Positions 33,601-48,600 of a DNA stretch of 64,000 nt are shown one piece after another. The position numbers were made by a program, and so were the translations under genes. Below the pieces are notes generated by a model, which did no database searches, was not told the DNA's origin, and was given only the letters and a program-made list of their open reading frames with translations. The DNA is from Mesocentrotus franciscanus (Eukaryota; Echinodermata; Echinoidea; Camarodonta; Strongylocentrotidae), in NCBI GenBank assembly GCA_037976565.1, contig CP137667.1, positions 35,445,366-35,509,365 of the forward strand, written 5' to 3'. How positions within the stretch are numbered: the stretch's first letter is position 1; every line of letters starts with the position of its first letter.

Positions 33601-36600
33601 GATTCGAGGTCAGCTTGATACAGTCATCAGATATACTAAAACCTTAGATGTGGTCGATAATGTTTGGCCAAAATAGCTGGACTTGCCCAGTACCACTCCA
33701 CATTTCTGTATCTTGTTTAATACACACAACTAGTTACGCACAGCTACCTTTTCCATTCCCACATACAGGTATATGTAGCATTCACATAATTATAACAAAA
33801 TTCACACGTAACACAAAGATCGTGATTTCTCAGCTCATGTGTGAACAAGCCATCAACATCTCGGACATATTGACTTTGGCCTTGGCCTTCCCTGTAGGTG
33901 AAACTCATAACCAGACGAGGGAAAATTGATATCACTCATTTTCATATCTGATTGAGATTGTCCTCTTCCTATAACACCAACTCATGCAGTCAACAAATGA
34001 ATTAATCATACGCCTTGTGAATTTGATTTTTTTTTTTTTTTTTTTTTTGGTGAGGAAAAAATTACTATCTAAAGATTATAATGGTGAGAGCAAACAGTGA
34101 CATGAACGGCCTGCCATATTTAAGTCCAACTTAAAGTCAATCTTAGTCTTTGTGAAACACTCCCATGAAGAAGATATAGCTTCTGTACTGTACAGCATAT
34201 ACATGTAGCAACTCGTCTGTTTAGGCCCGACTTCATCAGCTCAAGTTTGCCAAATATGACCCGTTATTTTCAGACTCAAAATTGCATCCTCACCAGACCA
34301 AAACGCTCATCACAAACTAGCTCAGACAGGCACAAATTAGCCCACTATTTCCCAAATAGCGGGATATTTTGGAAACAAGACCAAGATTTCTTGGGATATT
34401 TTCTCAACCAAATACCCCGCTAATTGCATGAAGATGAAATTAGCTGGCTAATTTGTGATCGGGATAGTTAAAATAGCAGGTTATGTGGCAAACTCGAGCT
34501 GATGAAGACGGGTCTTTTGGAGCCACAAGAATATGAACTCATATCATTTTACACAGAGGCAATGTCTTTCTGGCTCTGAACACACACAACTGCATTAAGA
34601 AGACACCGTTTCTGTATTATAGCGGCTCCTTGCAACTTTCTGGTAGTGACAATGAAATTGAGGGCGTGACCCCAATCACGGAACTTCGAGAGTGATTCTT
34701 GATCTCTAAGCATGCCCTCACCTCGTGAATCGTGATGATATTCTGACAAGAATATTTATGAAGTTTGCACCACATGCTCCAAGCTATGATAATTTAGGGA
34801 CCATTCTCCCTACTTTGCTGTAGACTCCATGCATTTCCTACATGTAATTACTTGATTCGTTTTGATGGTTTACTTTACCTGACTGCTAAGAAGACATTTT
34901 AAGAAGACATTTTAAGCAACCAGGGCAGCGTTTAATGAAATCGTCATTAGTACAACTTCACCGACATCTCATTGAAACGTGTGTTAAACTTAATACACGC
35001 ATTTCAATGGGATGTCTGTGAACTTGTACTTATGACGGTTTCATTATTATTATTATTATTATTATTATTTATTAGGCCAATCATAAAAGCACAATACAAT
35101 TACATTTTGACAGATCATGCAATACATAAACAATACAAGAGGAAAAGGGAGGGAGCAACGTGTGGGCCAGGGCTCACAAAAGTGAAATTCAACACTATTA
35201 CCCGGAGGCATGTGAGCCCTCAAGAGACGCTGCCCTGGGTACCAACAGATTCCAATCCTCTCCCGAGGAACTTGGTAGTGGGGATTAATGCCTAAAGGGC
35301 GATAAGCGCATCGACTAGGTTTCGAACCCGGGACCTCACGAATACAAGCCCACTGCTCTACTACTGAGATATCAAGTGATATGCAAGTATTATATTTTTA
35401 GCTACAGTTTCTTTTTTCTTTGGGAAAATTCTGGAAATCATAGCTTAAGAGAGACGACTCAACCAAGAGAACAATTTAATCTGCACCCACTAGCTAAAAA
35501 GTTTCTCGTCTTACCAAAGCAATTTAAGAAGGGTAATACAAAATATGAGAATAGATGCATGACGATACCCTGTAGATATGAAATAGATAAGACTTTTTAA
35601 ATATGCTTTTATAAAACGAGAGCTGAACAATATTCCTGGAAATCTGGAGAGCAGATGGAAATTAGAAAAATAAATTAGATTTTGTTATTTTAAAAAGTCA
35701 CCATATGAATTCTCATATATTTATTGTTCTGTAGGTAAGCAAACATAGAGAAAACATAAATATGCTTTACATAACTATGTATTCCATTTCTTTCACCTTT
35801 GTATAGTTTTATGGGCCAATTGAAACATTTCAAACATAACTAATGATTATTAAAAGTACATAACTGCACTCTTATTTCCCAAAGGGGGTTTGCCACAATT
35901 TTGTTTTGCCAAATTCTGTTTCTAGACATGAGTAGTGTAGTATTTCATGCACAAGTCAACAGTACCCCATAAATCGCCATCCATCCATCCATCCGCCTTT
36001 CCAAGTGTTCCAACCAAATGCGGTTAAATCATGTCATATATCACCTTGTTTTTTGACACTTTTGACAGAAACATAATATTGACATGGTATTAAAGGGTCA
36101 AAGTTTGCTCTGCACATTCTTCCACTGGAAAGAAACGTGAAGACTCTTGATAAATACAAATACATTTTCGTTTCTCAGAGGGTGCGTTTATCGGGTCTTG
36201 CCATCAGAATGATCAGATATGTACATATCGAACCCCACTATACGAATGTGATTCTCGGGATGTCGCGTTTATCGTCTCTTCACGATTCAAAATAAAGGCC
36301 TTGTCTCTGCGCAGCTGCTTTGCGCTGTTTGACCCAGGAAGCGGATAAGCCTGGGAAGGTCCATAGAGCTATATGGAAAGGTCCGATTTGTATGTGGGGT
36401 TCAAAACAGCTTTGCGTTTATCGTGTCTCAGAAACGTGATTCTGGCTGTATGTCACATTCAAAACGCACCTTTTTCGGCGTTACAATATGCCCATATCTA
36501 AAGACATTTGAAATAGGGCTTTGCGTTTATCGCCTTAAAAATTTGCCTGAAAGACGTTTGAAAACGCTGATTCTAGGTAAAAATTTGGTCGATAAACGCG

Positions 36601-39600
36601 ACCAGAGTCAGGTTGCTTTCTCACAGTATCGAATGTTGGGTTGCGTGATAAGCCCAGAGTTCTTGAGATATCAAGAGCTAAGTTCACACAAGAGTCTGTA
36701 TTTTAAGTTTAATAAGCTCAAGGCTTAAAACTTTGAAGTTAATAAATAATCTATGCGCAACAGTAGATGTAGGCATGTCCAACTTATCTAAATACTAGAA
36801 GAAAAAAATTCATGGTATCTTTCTTTGGCAAATGTATGTATCCATCATTTTTTACATTTGCTTATACTGTTTTAAGCTTTGAGAAAAATTGAATAAAGAC
36901 TTTATTTGAAGAAGAAAAAAAAACCTTTGAGGTTACCGGTAGGTTGCAGTTCAGGATCATGCAGACACACTCATAGATTAGGAAACTTAAAGATTTCCTC
37001 AAAGTTTTAAACCACGAGCAATCACATAGTCAACACTAAAACGACTTAACGAGTAGCGGGGGTGCTCACTCAAAGGTCGCATGCTTACAGACACAAGGTA
37101 ATTTTGGTCTTTCATCAGCTTGTGGTTATAATGACAGTTTGCCCGGCTTGTAGTTTAAAACTTTGAGCACTCATTAGGCCTGTCTTCATCAGACCGAAGT
37201 TGCAAAATAACCCGCTATTTTAATTAGCCCGATCTTAAATTAGCCAGCTAATATCCTGAGAAATCTTGGTCTTGTTTTCAAAATAGCCCGCTATTCGGGA
37301 AATAGCGGGCTAATATGCGCCCGTCCGAGCTAGTTTGTGATGAGCGTATCAGTCTGGTGAAGACGCAATTTCGAGCCGAGTCTGAAAATAGCGGGTTATC
37401 TTGCAACTTCAGTCTGATGAAGACAGGCCTTCTGCTTCAGTCATGTGAACCATTGTTATTGTTAGTGGTTCAATATCTGAGACTTCTTAAGTATCCAAAA
37501 CTGTAAAACTACAATGGAGCAATGCAAGCATAGCTTTGTTGGGTTTCTTGCAATTCCAGTTCTTTAAATAACAATATCATCATGAGTTTTCATGCTATCA
37601 GTAAACTTGAGACCAAATAACAGATAGAATTTCAACAATGAACTCCCATGGGAATCATGTGTTTTCAAATAATGATGATGTGATTTTACTGCGCAGACAT
37701 ACAAACGAATGTCAGGGATTATGTATGTGATGTCAAGGCACAAAAGTTAAATAGTGATTGGTAGGAACAGAAAAATAGGAAATACTGAGAAAAGGTGCGA
37801 GTACAAAATGAGGGAGAATCCCTCATAGCTACAAAATAAAAAAATGACAACAACAAACAAATAAAGGTTAGAGGACAGAGAAAGGTAGCAAATTTTAAAA
37901 GGAATTTTAAAAAAGAGATGATTAAATTTGACACAGAACAAGTGTACTGACAAAGAGAGTGGGTGGGAGACGGGATAAGAAGATTAAACCAAATATTAAA
38001 CTGAACCTAAGACAATTTTTCTAGAAAACAGCGCCTCCTTTAAAAATTGGAAAACAGGAAACGGGAAAGCAAACACAGACAAATATGCACATCAATCTGC
38101 AGCTGTGTAGCATCAGGATATATAATTCATCAAGTATTATGAGATATTGATAGACATGATAAAGATATGATTTGGAATCATTCACACTCCAAAAAAGAGC
38201 GCTTAATAAAAACACTCCGAAAGAATGTTGTGCTTCTGCATGTATGAGAAATGAACAGACACGATGAAGAGATCATTTTGATCCCATTCACACTCCAAAA
38301 TAAGAGCAATTTTATCCGGACAGAGCCAAAAGAATTCCCACTTCACCAAGTATACTCTGCTCGAGTATAGAGCTCATTTATCTGTCAATTTGTTCGTAGA
38401 TCACGATTGCAAAGACTCTTTGAAAAAAAATAACAAAAGCAAATTTCGTTACCTTGAGCATCATTTATTGTTATGTGCTAAAATGACAACAATCTAAAAT
38501 GACAATAATCTGAACATGGTTTCTATAGGGAAGAGGTTATTGACGTTGATTTCCAAAAAAATCTGTACAATCATGTTGAGGGTAGTCCAAAGGAACACTT
38601 CCTTGGAATTACTTCCAGGTGCAACTCAGCATCCTGCTTAGATCATTCTTAACCTTCAAGTGTGAAAGGGGCTTCTTAGGAGGAGGAGGATTTGCAGGCC
38701 TTCCTCACAGCTGTTCAGATGAAACCCAAGATCTGATCATCTCCTCAAAGTTGCCAATTTGCCATCAATATCTTGAGTGCGGAAATCTGACATCACTTTT
38801 TTTCTTGTTCTATACAGCTTTAGCAATAGGAAATATTTTAACATGTTGATTTTTGCAATGCTCTACATGGTTGGTAGCTAGCTAGTTACAATTCCATATA
38901 TGATTTTAAAAGGAAACCAATTATAACAAAGTTTAGGCCTACCGGTAAGCTTGTGCATGCATGTACTGTATGATGTATCATTTCTAAACTTGGCAATTTC
39001 TGTAAAACTTCATGATCTTTAACAGGTGACAGTCAATCTCCTATCGATCATGAATTCTGTCAAGACCATTATACCTGAATTTGTTTTGAATATATAGAAA
39101 TATCATTAACTTGAAATATCATTCATTTATAAAAATTCCATTATTTTCAAGTGCTTTTACATTGCAATGGAGCAATTGATTTTGTACAGAGAATGGAGAC
39201 ACTGTACTACTGCACATATTCATCATTAACTCATGCGAGCTTGATTTTGATTCTGAAAAGAAATATAAGTTCTTTATGAAAACTTCAATCATATTCAAAT
39301 GCTTCACATCTTTAGAGAGAGAGAGAGAGAGAGCATTCGATTTTTACAGAAAGGGAACACTGTATTATTCCGCAAATTCATCATCCCTTGTGACGATGCC
39401 GCAGACCCATAACTCATCAGGCTGCCTTTTAACACCTTGCCGCATCGATTCTATATATCACTGCTCGGGTTCTGGGTAATCAATCTTCAAAACTAGTCAA
39501 GATTTTTTGAGATGACAAAAGGGAAACAAATTTGTGTGCCAGAAGGACTTTAACTCTGTAAAATGGTATGAATGAACCCTTCTGCCTCTCAGCGAGCGAT

Positions 39601-42600
39601 ACCGTCTGTTTGGAGCCAGAAGGGCATCTAATCGGGGTAAAATTGTATGAGTGAATTCCCTTTTGGATCTGATCGAGCAGAGGAAATCCTTAAAGGTAAA
39701 GACCAGTTTTGGAAACGTCCCTCTCTCAAAAAATGAAATGGAAGCTCTCATTACCAATCATGTGAAAGAATATGTTTTGACTAATACGTGATGATACAAA
39801 TTTTGCCGGGAAGTCGGGAAACCGCCTACGAATTGATATATTTGGTAAATTATTATATCTATTGGGACCAAATAGATATCGCGCATGTGGTCGCGTAGTC
39901 CCATATACATCTTTCTGTGAACAGTGCTTGTAACTTTACCAAGACTGTGCCAAATTTCTTATCATTTTGATGATTCCAGAACCTTGCAGTACACACCAAT
40001 ACTTATATGCTAGATGATCAACCTTTTCTAATCGATTCCACAACGTTTCTTTCACAATGCAATCGCATGACCAGAACTGGTCTTTATCTTTAAAGGCATT
40101 GTTTAACAATGTTTCCAGTTTTACAAATCTAGGATGCATGGCCCTATGTGTTATCAGTGTCTGTGATATGGTGTAATATTGAAGCCCTAAAAAGTTGCGC
40201 TTCAAAATGATCATGAAGTGCTTTAAAAAAAAGTAAAAATCTTTGAGTGACCGGTTTTACCATACTCATTTTCCCCAATAGACTGTAGAGTTATAAAACC
40301 GTTGGGAAAACGGTTTTGAAATTTCGAATTCCAATCATAAATATCTTGATAATCAAACATGCGATCGGCTTGTAAAAGTCATGGGATTCCTGACTGACCT
40401 TAAGGTTTATAATTATGATTGCAGCATGGGCTAAATCCAGGATTTTGTTTAGAATCTGAGGCAAAGATACCCGGCCAATCCCTTTAAAGAACCCCTCGAA
40501 GTACATGTAGGTCATCTGTGCAGACTGGGAGCCAGGAAGGGCGTTAAGTCTAAGAAAATTTACAGGAGTTCTGGCTCTCTAGAGTCTCTACAGACAACGT
40601 CACATGTAAAGTATATAAACATTGCAGGTAATGATTACACACTTGTGTAATTCTGTTAAGTCAGAGGGCCAATAGCCTTCGATAGTCCTCTGGGGTCTAA
40701 AGTTGAAATGTAGCAATTAACAGCATGACTTGTACAAATCTATTCATGGCAGGGGTCCATTAATGGCAGAGTTACATTCAAGTAACAAGCTTATTTGATA
40801 ATGAAATAAATCTAGTTGAGGTGATGGTGTCTGGAAAAGATAAATTAAGATTGCTTCTACACAGAACCCACATCCAAATAGTAAATATTTTCCATATTCT
40901 CCACATGTCCCCTCCTATGTTCACCAAATGCAGACATTTAAGAAATGCTTTTTAAAAATAATTTTATACATCTTACTCATCTAATTGATTTCAAAGAAAG
41001 AATTATCTTCTTTGCTATATTCTAATCCGGAAAAAAAAACTATAGGATTGTTAGTATTACCTTATTCAGTTTCATTACAAACATGTGAATTTTCAAGAGT
41101 CCAATTGAAAAGTGTGAAAGTTTTAATTTCTATGTGTGACAGGATAAAACCTAACATTATAATATCACTTAAATTTGGGTTAAAACTCTTAATTACACAG
41201 ATCTTTGATAAACTGAGAGAGGCAGACATAATTTTGAGAAGAAAAATAGGCTGTACGACACATGCTCCTATGACAACTGCTCTCCAGTCAACTTCCTTCA
41301 CTAACCAAACTCCTATCTTAAATCCTGGACTCCGTTCTTCTCTAAACACTAACACTAACCCTAACCCTAAACCTCACTCAATTGCAACCCTAACCCTAAC
41401 CCAATCCGCTCCCAACAGCAACCCTCCCCATAACCCTATACTTTTGACAAAATACAGCCAGGAGCAATCATCACCAGAGCAAATGTTGTGACACCGAAGA
41501 AAAAAAACATGGCTGGCTACAAATGATCATCCTTTTTTCTCCTCTTTTCTTGACACATCCGTGTCTGGATATTTCAAGGTCCAAAACATGGAGAATTTGG
41601 AGATATACAAAACCCTTGATATGGACAAAAGAAGATATGACCAGGGGCCCCAATTACATCACAATGGAAAAGAATTCTAAACGTTCTTTGATTTGTGTGA
41701 CCTCTCAATAAACTATTACACTTTTCAGATTAAAGAGGGAAACCATAAAATTGGGTCTTTTAAAAGTTTCGTTAATTCCTCCGGCAAACATGAAGAAAGG
41801 AGAAGACCTTTGACCAAAGGCTGTTTGATACTGTAATTTTAATGGGGGGAGAGGGCTGACAAAAAAACCTAAGGATTTTTGTAAAAGCTTTTACATATGG
41901 AAGGTGATGCCTAAATGCTATGCCTCAGACAAAAATATTGGTGTTTTCAGTTGAACAAATAAAATTAAAAAGTAACAGTTTACAAGTTACTCACAGTTCG
42001 GAAAGCTATTCACAATGTGTAGCCTAGGCTTATGTATTGGCTTCTACAATGTATAATACTACACAATCCAAAAGGATATGAGATGGAAAGATTTAAAACA
42101 AATACAGTCAAACCTGCTTTAGTGACCACCTGTCTACAAAGACCACCTGGCTACAAAGACCACATTAATTGTTTCCCTTGAAAAGGTTTCTCATTGAAAC
42201 ATGTACTAAAGGAACCTGTCTACAAAGACCACCTGCCTATAAAGACCACTTTTTGTGTTTCCCTTGGGCGGTCGCTATAGACAGGTTTGACTGTACTTTG
42301 AATATCATCGCCATATTTATGAACCAACAAAGTCCGTCACAGAGATCACTGTACAGAGTCGTCAGTTCATAATACCAAGGACAACATCCTGCTCGTGTCT
42401 GTGAAGTACAAAACCATTCTTTTTTCGTAATCAAAATTGACAGGGACTTTCATATTTGGTGTATTTCGGGTGAATAAGAAATTAATGCGGAACTGAAAGA
42501 GATGCACTTATTTCTATAAAAAGGTTGGTCCTTTTATTGTATTACAATTTGTCCCACAATGTAAAGTTCACCCTGCTGTCAATCTCTATGCGTGGGACTA

Positions 42601-45600
42601 TGACTGGTAAATACAGCTCAATGAATGAATGCAGTGTTCCAGAACGTCTGAATGCATGCATGATTGCATGTTACGAGGTTCGCTTTGTTTTCACCTACAC
42701 TGCCATTTACTCTCGAATAAAGCTACGAAAGGGTGAAGAGAATTTTGAAAAGGAGTAATTTTTAATTAATTTTTTGGAAATGCCATTGTGTAGCCTCTTT
42801 TGTGAAGAAGAGCACTCTTAAACTGGAATGCTAATCCCAGAAAAGAAATAATACATTTTTGTGTATTGCATTACAGAAGGTGGAATATGTAAACAAACAA
42901 ACAACGATGCCCCTAAAAAAAGAATTATAATCGAAATGTTTGTTCAAAAATCCAAATATATTCTGCTAAAAGTCACAAGGTTGTCATCACAAACTTCTTA
43001 TGCTCTAAACAATTGATACATTCCCGTAGTTCATAAGTGCACAAACCCCCTGCCACGTTCATTCATAAAACCTTTGATGAGCCTGCTAAATTACCTTCAT
43101 TTAAAGAAACAAATCTCTAACAATCCTTGAACAATTCTTATGAATATGGTTCAATTGATAGAGCATGAATAGAAATACATGTACATACTGTTTGAGCATA
43201 ACACCCGCAGCTCATAAACGATTGTTTACTTAACTAAATGTAGAAGGTGATTCTACATGCTTGTAACACATTTGCTGTATTGACATAAAGAAATTTCTTC
43301 AATAATGTTTGCCTTTGTGTACATGTAAATATGACAGACCCTGAAATGACAGATCCTCAATGTTATTCTTGGTTCTGTTTCACTCATATCTGTCAAGAGT
43401 GGTTACACATTTTGTGGAGTATTTATTTAGAAGAAAAAGCTAAGAGTAATACCCTTTTCAAACTGGTTCTATCGGAGTCACACCGATGAAAATACCGATT
43501 GAATCTTCCTTATGTAAACAAAGGTGAAACCGCCGTTTTCCCGCTGTCGCTTTCATACTGCCGGTGAAATTCACTCGGAATAAGCGTGGCAAATGAAACG
43601 AACAAACGGTAGCGAAAGTTTACATGTGGAAACTCAGTGAAAACGAAACAGCATGTGCGATAAACAAAAATCCATTCTACTTCCATTACATTTGTTATTA
43701 ATCAGTTTTAAATATTGTTTTGTTTACCATTTGGTCTAAGAAATATATAATTGTGAATAAATATATTATCATAACGATATGTAATCATTATTTTTTTTTT
43801 TTACAAAGCTTATCAGTAATGTAAAATAAAAATAAAACGAATCTATTTAAGCCCACGCCCCATCTCGCTAGCATGCATGCAAGCATGTTCAACAAAATGT
43901 CAACAAACACAGCTGGTTACGAAAAAGCGCGCGTACACTGCGACCTTTGACCTTTTTCATCGCTGTTTTAATCGCTGTTTTCTCCCGAACGCATTCATAG
44001 TGGCTGTTTCATCGGTGTCACACCGATAGAAAGAGAATTTCTCCTGCTCTTGAGCAGGAGAATTTAATCGCCTATTTCTCTTCTTTTCATCGGCTATTTA
44101 ATCGGCTTTTTCTCCTCTGCACCTTTCAAACTGGCAGTTTCATCGGATGCGTCCGGATGCATCCGATGAAAATCAGGCCAGTTTGAAAGGGGTATAAGGG
44201 TGTGAATATGATGTAGGCCTAGATACAAATGATTGTCTACCATGCTGCAGACATTCTAAAACCAAAGAAATATTTAACAAGTATACACTGTACATGAGAG
44301 ATACATTAGAAGAGAGAGAAAGAGAAGAGGGAGAGGAAGAGAAGAGGGCTGGCGGACACAATTAACATTGAGGATATGCCAGCTTTAGTTAAATTACAGC
44401 TGCTTGCCTTGCTTGTATTTTAAAACTGTGTATACCTACTTGTTTGTTCAGTCCTGTGTGAATCCTCATTGATGCTAATTTACCGTTGTTTAAATTTTCG
44501 AGGTTTCTCAAACTTTTTTCTCTCCCTCTCATGTCATGTATTCTACTCTCACCTTCAATTGTAATAATATAATATACTCACTTTTAATTATTTTAATCTC
44601 ATTTAAAGTGTAGTAAAAAGGGGATTAGCCACGACAGGCCAATGGCCTTTGCTTAATCCCTCACATCCACTGAATTTCATCCTTTTTAAATTTTTTATTC
44701 ATGTCATAGATGTATGTATATGCATCATTTTTTAAATTGTATTTGTCATATTGTATATTTAATTTCAAATTGCATTAATTTTCATTTCATGTTTTGAAGA
44801 GTACATGTAAAATAAACTGATTCGAATTTAAAGTTTAAAACTTAAAACTGCACTTCATCCTTCTTTTGGGGGGGTATTTGTCATTTCAGCTATAAATGTA
44901 TGTATACATGTACATGTATGTATCTTTTTTTAAATTGAATATATCATATTGTATATTTAATTTCAAATTGTTTTACTTTCCATTGTTATTTTATGTTTTT
45001 AAAGAGATGTAAAATAAACTGAATTAAACTTAAAGTTTTAAACTACGACAGTCCTGTGCGAACACAGCCCCTATCAGGATATTGAGACTAAACCGCCATC
45101 AAGTAGGCACTGACAAAAGAATGACCTTATAAAGGGTGTAATGTCAATGTCAGATTTCCAACACAATACCAACACTCCTGCACAATAGAAGCAGAAGTTT
45201 GTCTACCAAACAAGCACAGCGTGAGCTTTCGCAGCTTAATGATGTTATTTTGTGGAGTGATGCTTGTTCGTTTCCCACCTCTAACATAACATGTGGCTTG
45301 GGTGTGATAATATACAGCCCTTAAAAGCCTTGTTTATGTGTTTTTTTAACTGCAACCAATTGTTCAGTAGAAATTTATGTTGTGTTTGCAAGAGACCAAT
45401 AAATGCATCTTATCTGTGACAGTTAAGGAGAGGTTCTAAGACCCCGTTCTCATTCACTTCGTTGGAGCGGTCTAACTAAGACCCGTTCCTCAGGAGTGGT
45501 TCTAAGGTGAGTGAGAACGGTCAAAGTGGTCCAGGAAGTGGACTTCTGGACCGCTCCAGAAGACCACCTCGGGAGGTGGTCTTGAGAAACAGGTCTTATT

Positions 45601-48600
45601 AAGAGCGGTTTGGAGCGCTCTAACGTGCGAGTGTGAGCGGAAGTGAGCTAGTGGCGTTCAGCGTGAAACATGTAGTACGGTACGCTTAGTATTCAGCGCG
45701 AAAAATTTACCCGCTGACCTGAGCTGCCATAGCAACAAGACCACTTTGACTCATGGGCGGTTTGAGCCATAAAAAACTGCTTGGAGTGTGAACGCTCGCA
45801 AACCGTTCCTCAAGACCCGTTCCTCTGGAGCGGTCTAACTAAGACCACTTTCAAAGTGAGTGAGAACGGGGTCTAAGTTTCAATGTAGTATTCCACCAAC
45901 AATGATTGCGAAAGAGAGGGATGAGAGGGATGAGAGGGAGAGTGAGAGAGAGAATGGGATGGGGAAGATATCTCACACGTTCAGAATCCATACATCATTT
46001 GATCAATTAGTCTGTCATAATCTTTTGATCTTACACTATACCATGTAATTCCTGTTCCGCTCATGCTCGATTTAATATGATATTTTTTCACTAAACAAGC
46101 TTGCGGCACTTCCTGTCAATTGTATTTAGAGGAACATTATTACTATAATACAGACACATAAACGTGCGGCTGCATGTTATTATACAATGCTATTTTGGTG
46201 TCTGAGCTTGAACTAAATATAGTCCCTTCTTTATTTGCCACTGCTCAACTTTAAGTGAATAATTGATCAATTCCCAAACGTTGGGCAAAATACATGGGAG
46301 AAGCGAGTAATTCATCTCTCGAAAGCTTTAAAAAAGCTCTCAAACACTAAAATACAGATCTGGTAGGGAAAAAATAGCATGTAGAGATGGGCATGACCAA
46401 TAAGCTGATGACTATTCCTATTTTGGAGAAATGTTGAGGACCCTAGATTCTTCTTTATTTCTGCAAACTTCTGTGTAAAATGTGTCCAAAATAGACTTAA
46501 TATGTATTCCTAAATTTGACTAGAGAGATTCCCAACTTTTGCTGTGAAACATTGGAAGGTCTGCTCATGCTTAATTCTTCCAATAAATTCCTAAAAATAG
46601 TACTGTGAGAGAAAAAAACTGCACTTTATCGGCCTCAATTTCACTATAAAACCCAGACTTCAAAATGATCCTCTCATTCTCTCCTAAATCATAACTTTCA
46701 CAAGTGGTTTAACATGTTGGTTTCTCACCTCTATATTTACTCAACTATTGTTACATGCAGTCCCACATATAACAACTATTGTACGGTTCATTGCTTTTCT
46801 AATAGTCGCACCCTACATGTTTAGTACATGATAGAAATCCCTTTTTTCGCTCTATCTGCTTTGATGTTTCTTTGTCCCCGGGACCCGCGACTGGAGGTGC
46901 AACGATCCCTGTCAGAGCGTGTGAAAGTTGGTCCCGCAGAGCTGGATACGGGCACTTTGTTGCCGCTTAGACTAAGTGGGGTGCCGCAACGGTTTCAGAG
47001 GGTCTTGTTATTTTTGAAACTCTCTCTCTTCTTGTTATGTCCTGCATTTAAAACTCGATATGGGGAAAAGAACACTGCTGGATATGGTTACTGCCTTACT
47101 GGTATGTCAAAATACGTTGGATGCAAAGTTGTAGACCTGATCTTAAAATGAAGACAAAGTGTCAGTTGCATGTTTTTCACATTCATGGGCATACATACTA
47201 ACACAGTAAAATACTCTCCTTGTATCTAAGTTGCCAGTGCATTTTGTTTATTATTTACATGTCTGAGATTGGGCTATCCATTCTATTTCTTCTGCTCTAA
47301 CATTTTTCCTTCATTATAGCATAGAGCTTATTGTGATCACACACTGATGATTGGTTATTAGCTGTCATGTTTAATAGATAGTTTCTTTATAAATAGTTTT
47401 TTTTATACGTTTCCTTATACATTTTTTTATACGTTTGTTGTGTTCTAGTCTTTACGCTCCTTTCACTATACAATGATTCTTTATACGTTTCTTTATAAGC
47501 TGTCGTTTTCTAGTCTGTACGCTCCTTTCGCTATACGAAGATGATTTATACGTTTCTTTAAAACGCTGTTGTTTTCTTATCTATACGCTCCTTTCACTAT
47601 ACAATGATTCTTCATACGTTTCTTTAAACAAGGTTTGTTAGTCTGAACAGTCTATCAGTGTTTGAATTCAGGTGAATGATTGTTCACACAATGTGTAGAA
47701 AAGCACCAGCAATATTAGGCCTTCCAGGGTCCATTCGAGAGAGCTCTAAATTCAATTCAGGAATAGATTGACATTTCACTCCCTCAATGGAACTTGTTAT
47801 TTTAAGTCACCTACGTCTCACACAACATTCATCATTCACTGCGCCTTCAAACAAACGTCAACAACTTTCTCACTGTTACAGAGAAAGTTGAGTTCTGGCC
47901 CCACGATTGATTGAATCATGAAAGAAGCCGACTAGAAGCGATTGGAAAAGGTTGATGCACCGTTTTGATGCACGCATGTTTAATTTTGTGTATACTGTGA
48001 GGTTTTGGAAGCATCTAAGAGTAAAAATCACAGGAAATTTGAAGTCCATTTCTAAGGCAGTATTGTGCCATTCATGGAAAAGAATGATATCATTGTAAAA
48101 AATTACATGAGGCATTTCAAACACTATAAAAAGCCACCACAGCAAAATCATCCACTGGATACACTGTTCTGACATGAGACAAAATGCAAGAGATGGACTA
48201 CTTTCTTTTGAGGTCAATGGAATTCCCTGATTTTCTGTGATTTGAGTGATTCTCCTCAAACTCCCTGAGTTGTCTTGACTGGGAAGAAGAAAACTCATTT
48301 TCAAGGTTTTCCCCGGTTTCTAGAATTTGACAGTCAAAAATTTCAATCATAACTCTTCCTCTACATTAATTTGAAGAGGATCAAGAAATCTAAATTGCTC
48401 AATCTCCATGCAATGGTCGCCATGATGGGAAAACTTTTCAAAATCCTTAATCCTGACAATTGGGTCAACCTGTATCAGGGGTAGATCCAGGAATTTGTAA
48501 AAGAGGGGGACACAACATTCCTAAAATAGGTTGATAAGACACAAAAAGTCATCACCTATTAAAATTTAAATAAAAAGGGGGCACAAGCTAATTCCTACTT

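Noticed and set aside
35305..35371. Possible tRNA gene on the minus strand
   Set aside because: The acceptor stem does not close well, and the unit continues into a SINE body with a tail.
40985..41491. 168-residue plus-strand frame
   Set aside because: No domain, and it runs through the telomere-like repeat (Asn-Pro-Asn-Pro pattern); no splice support.
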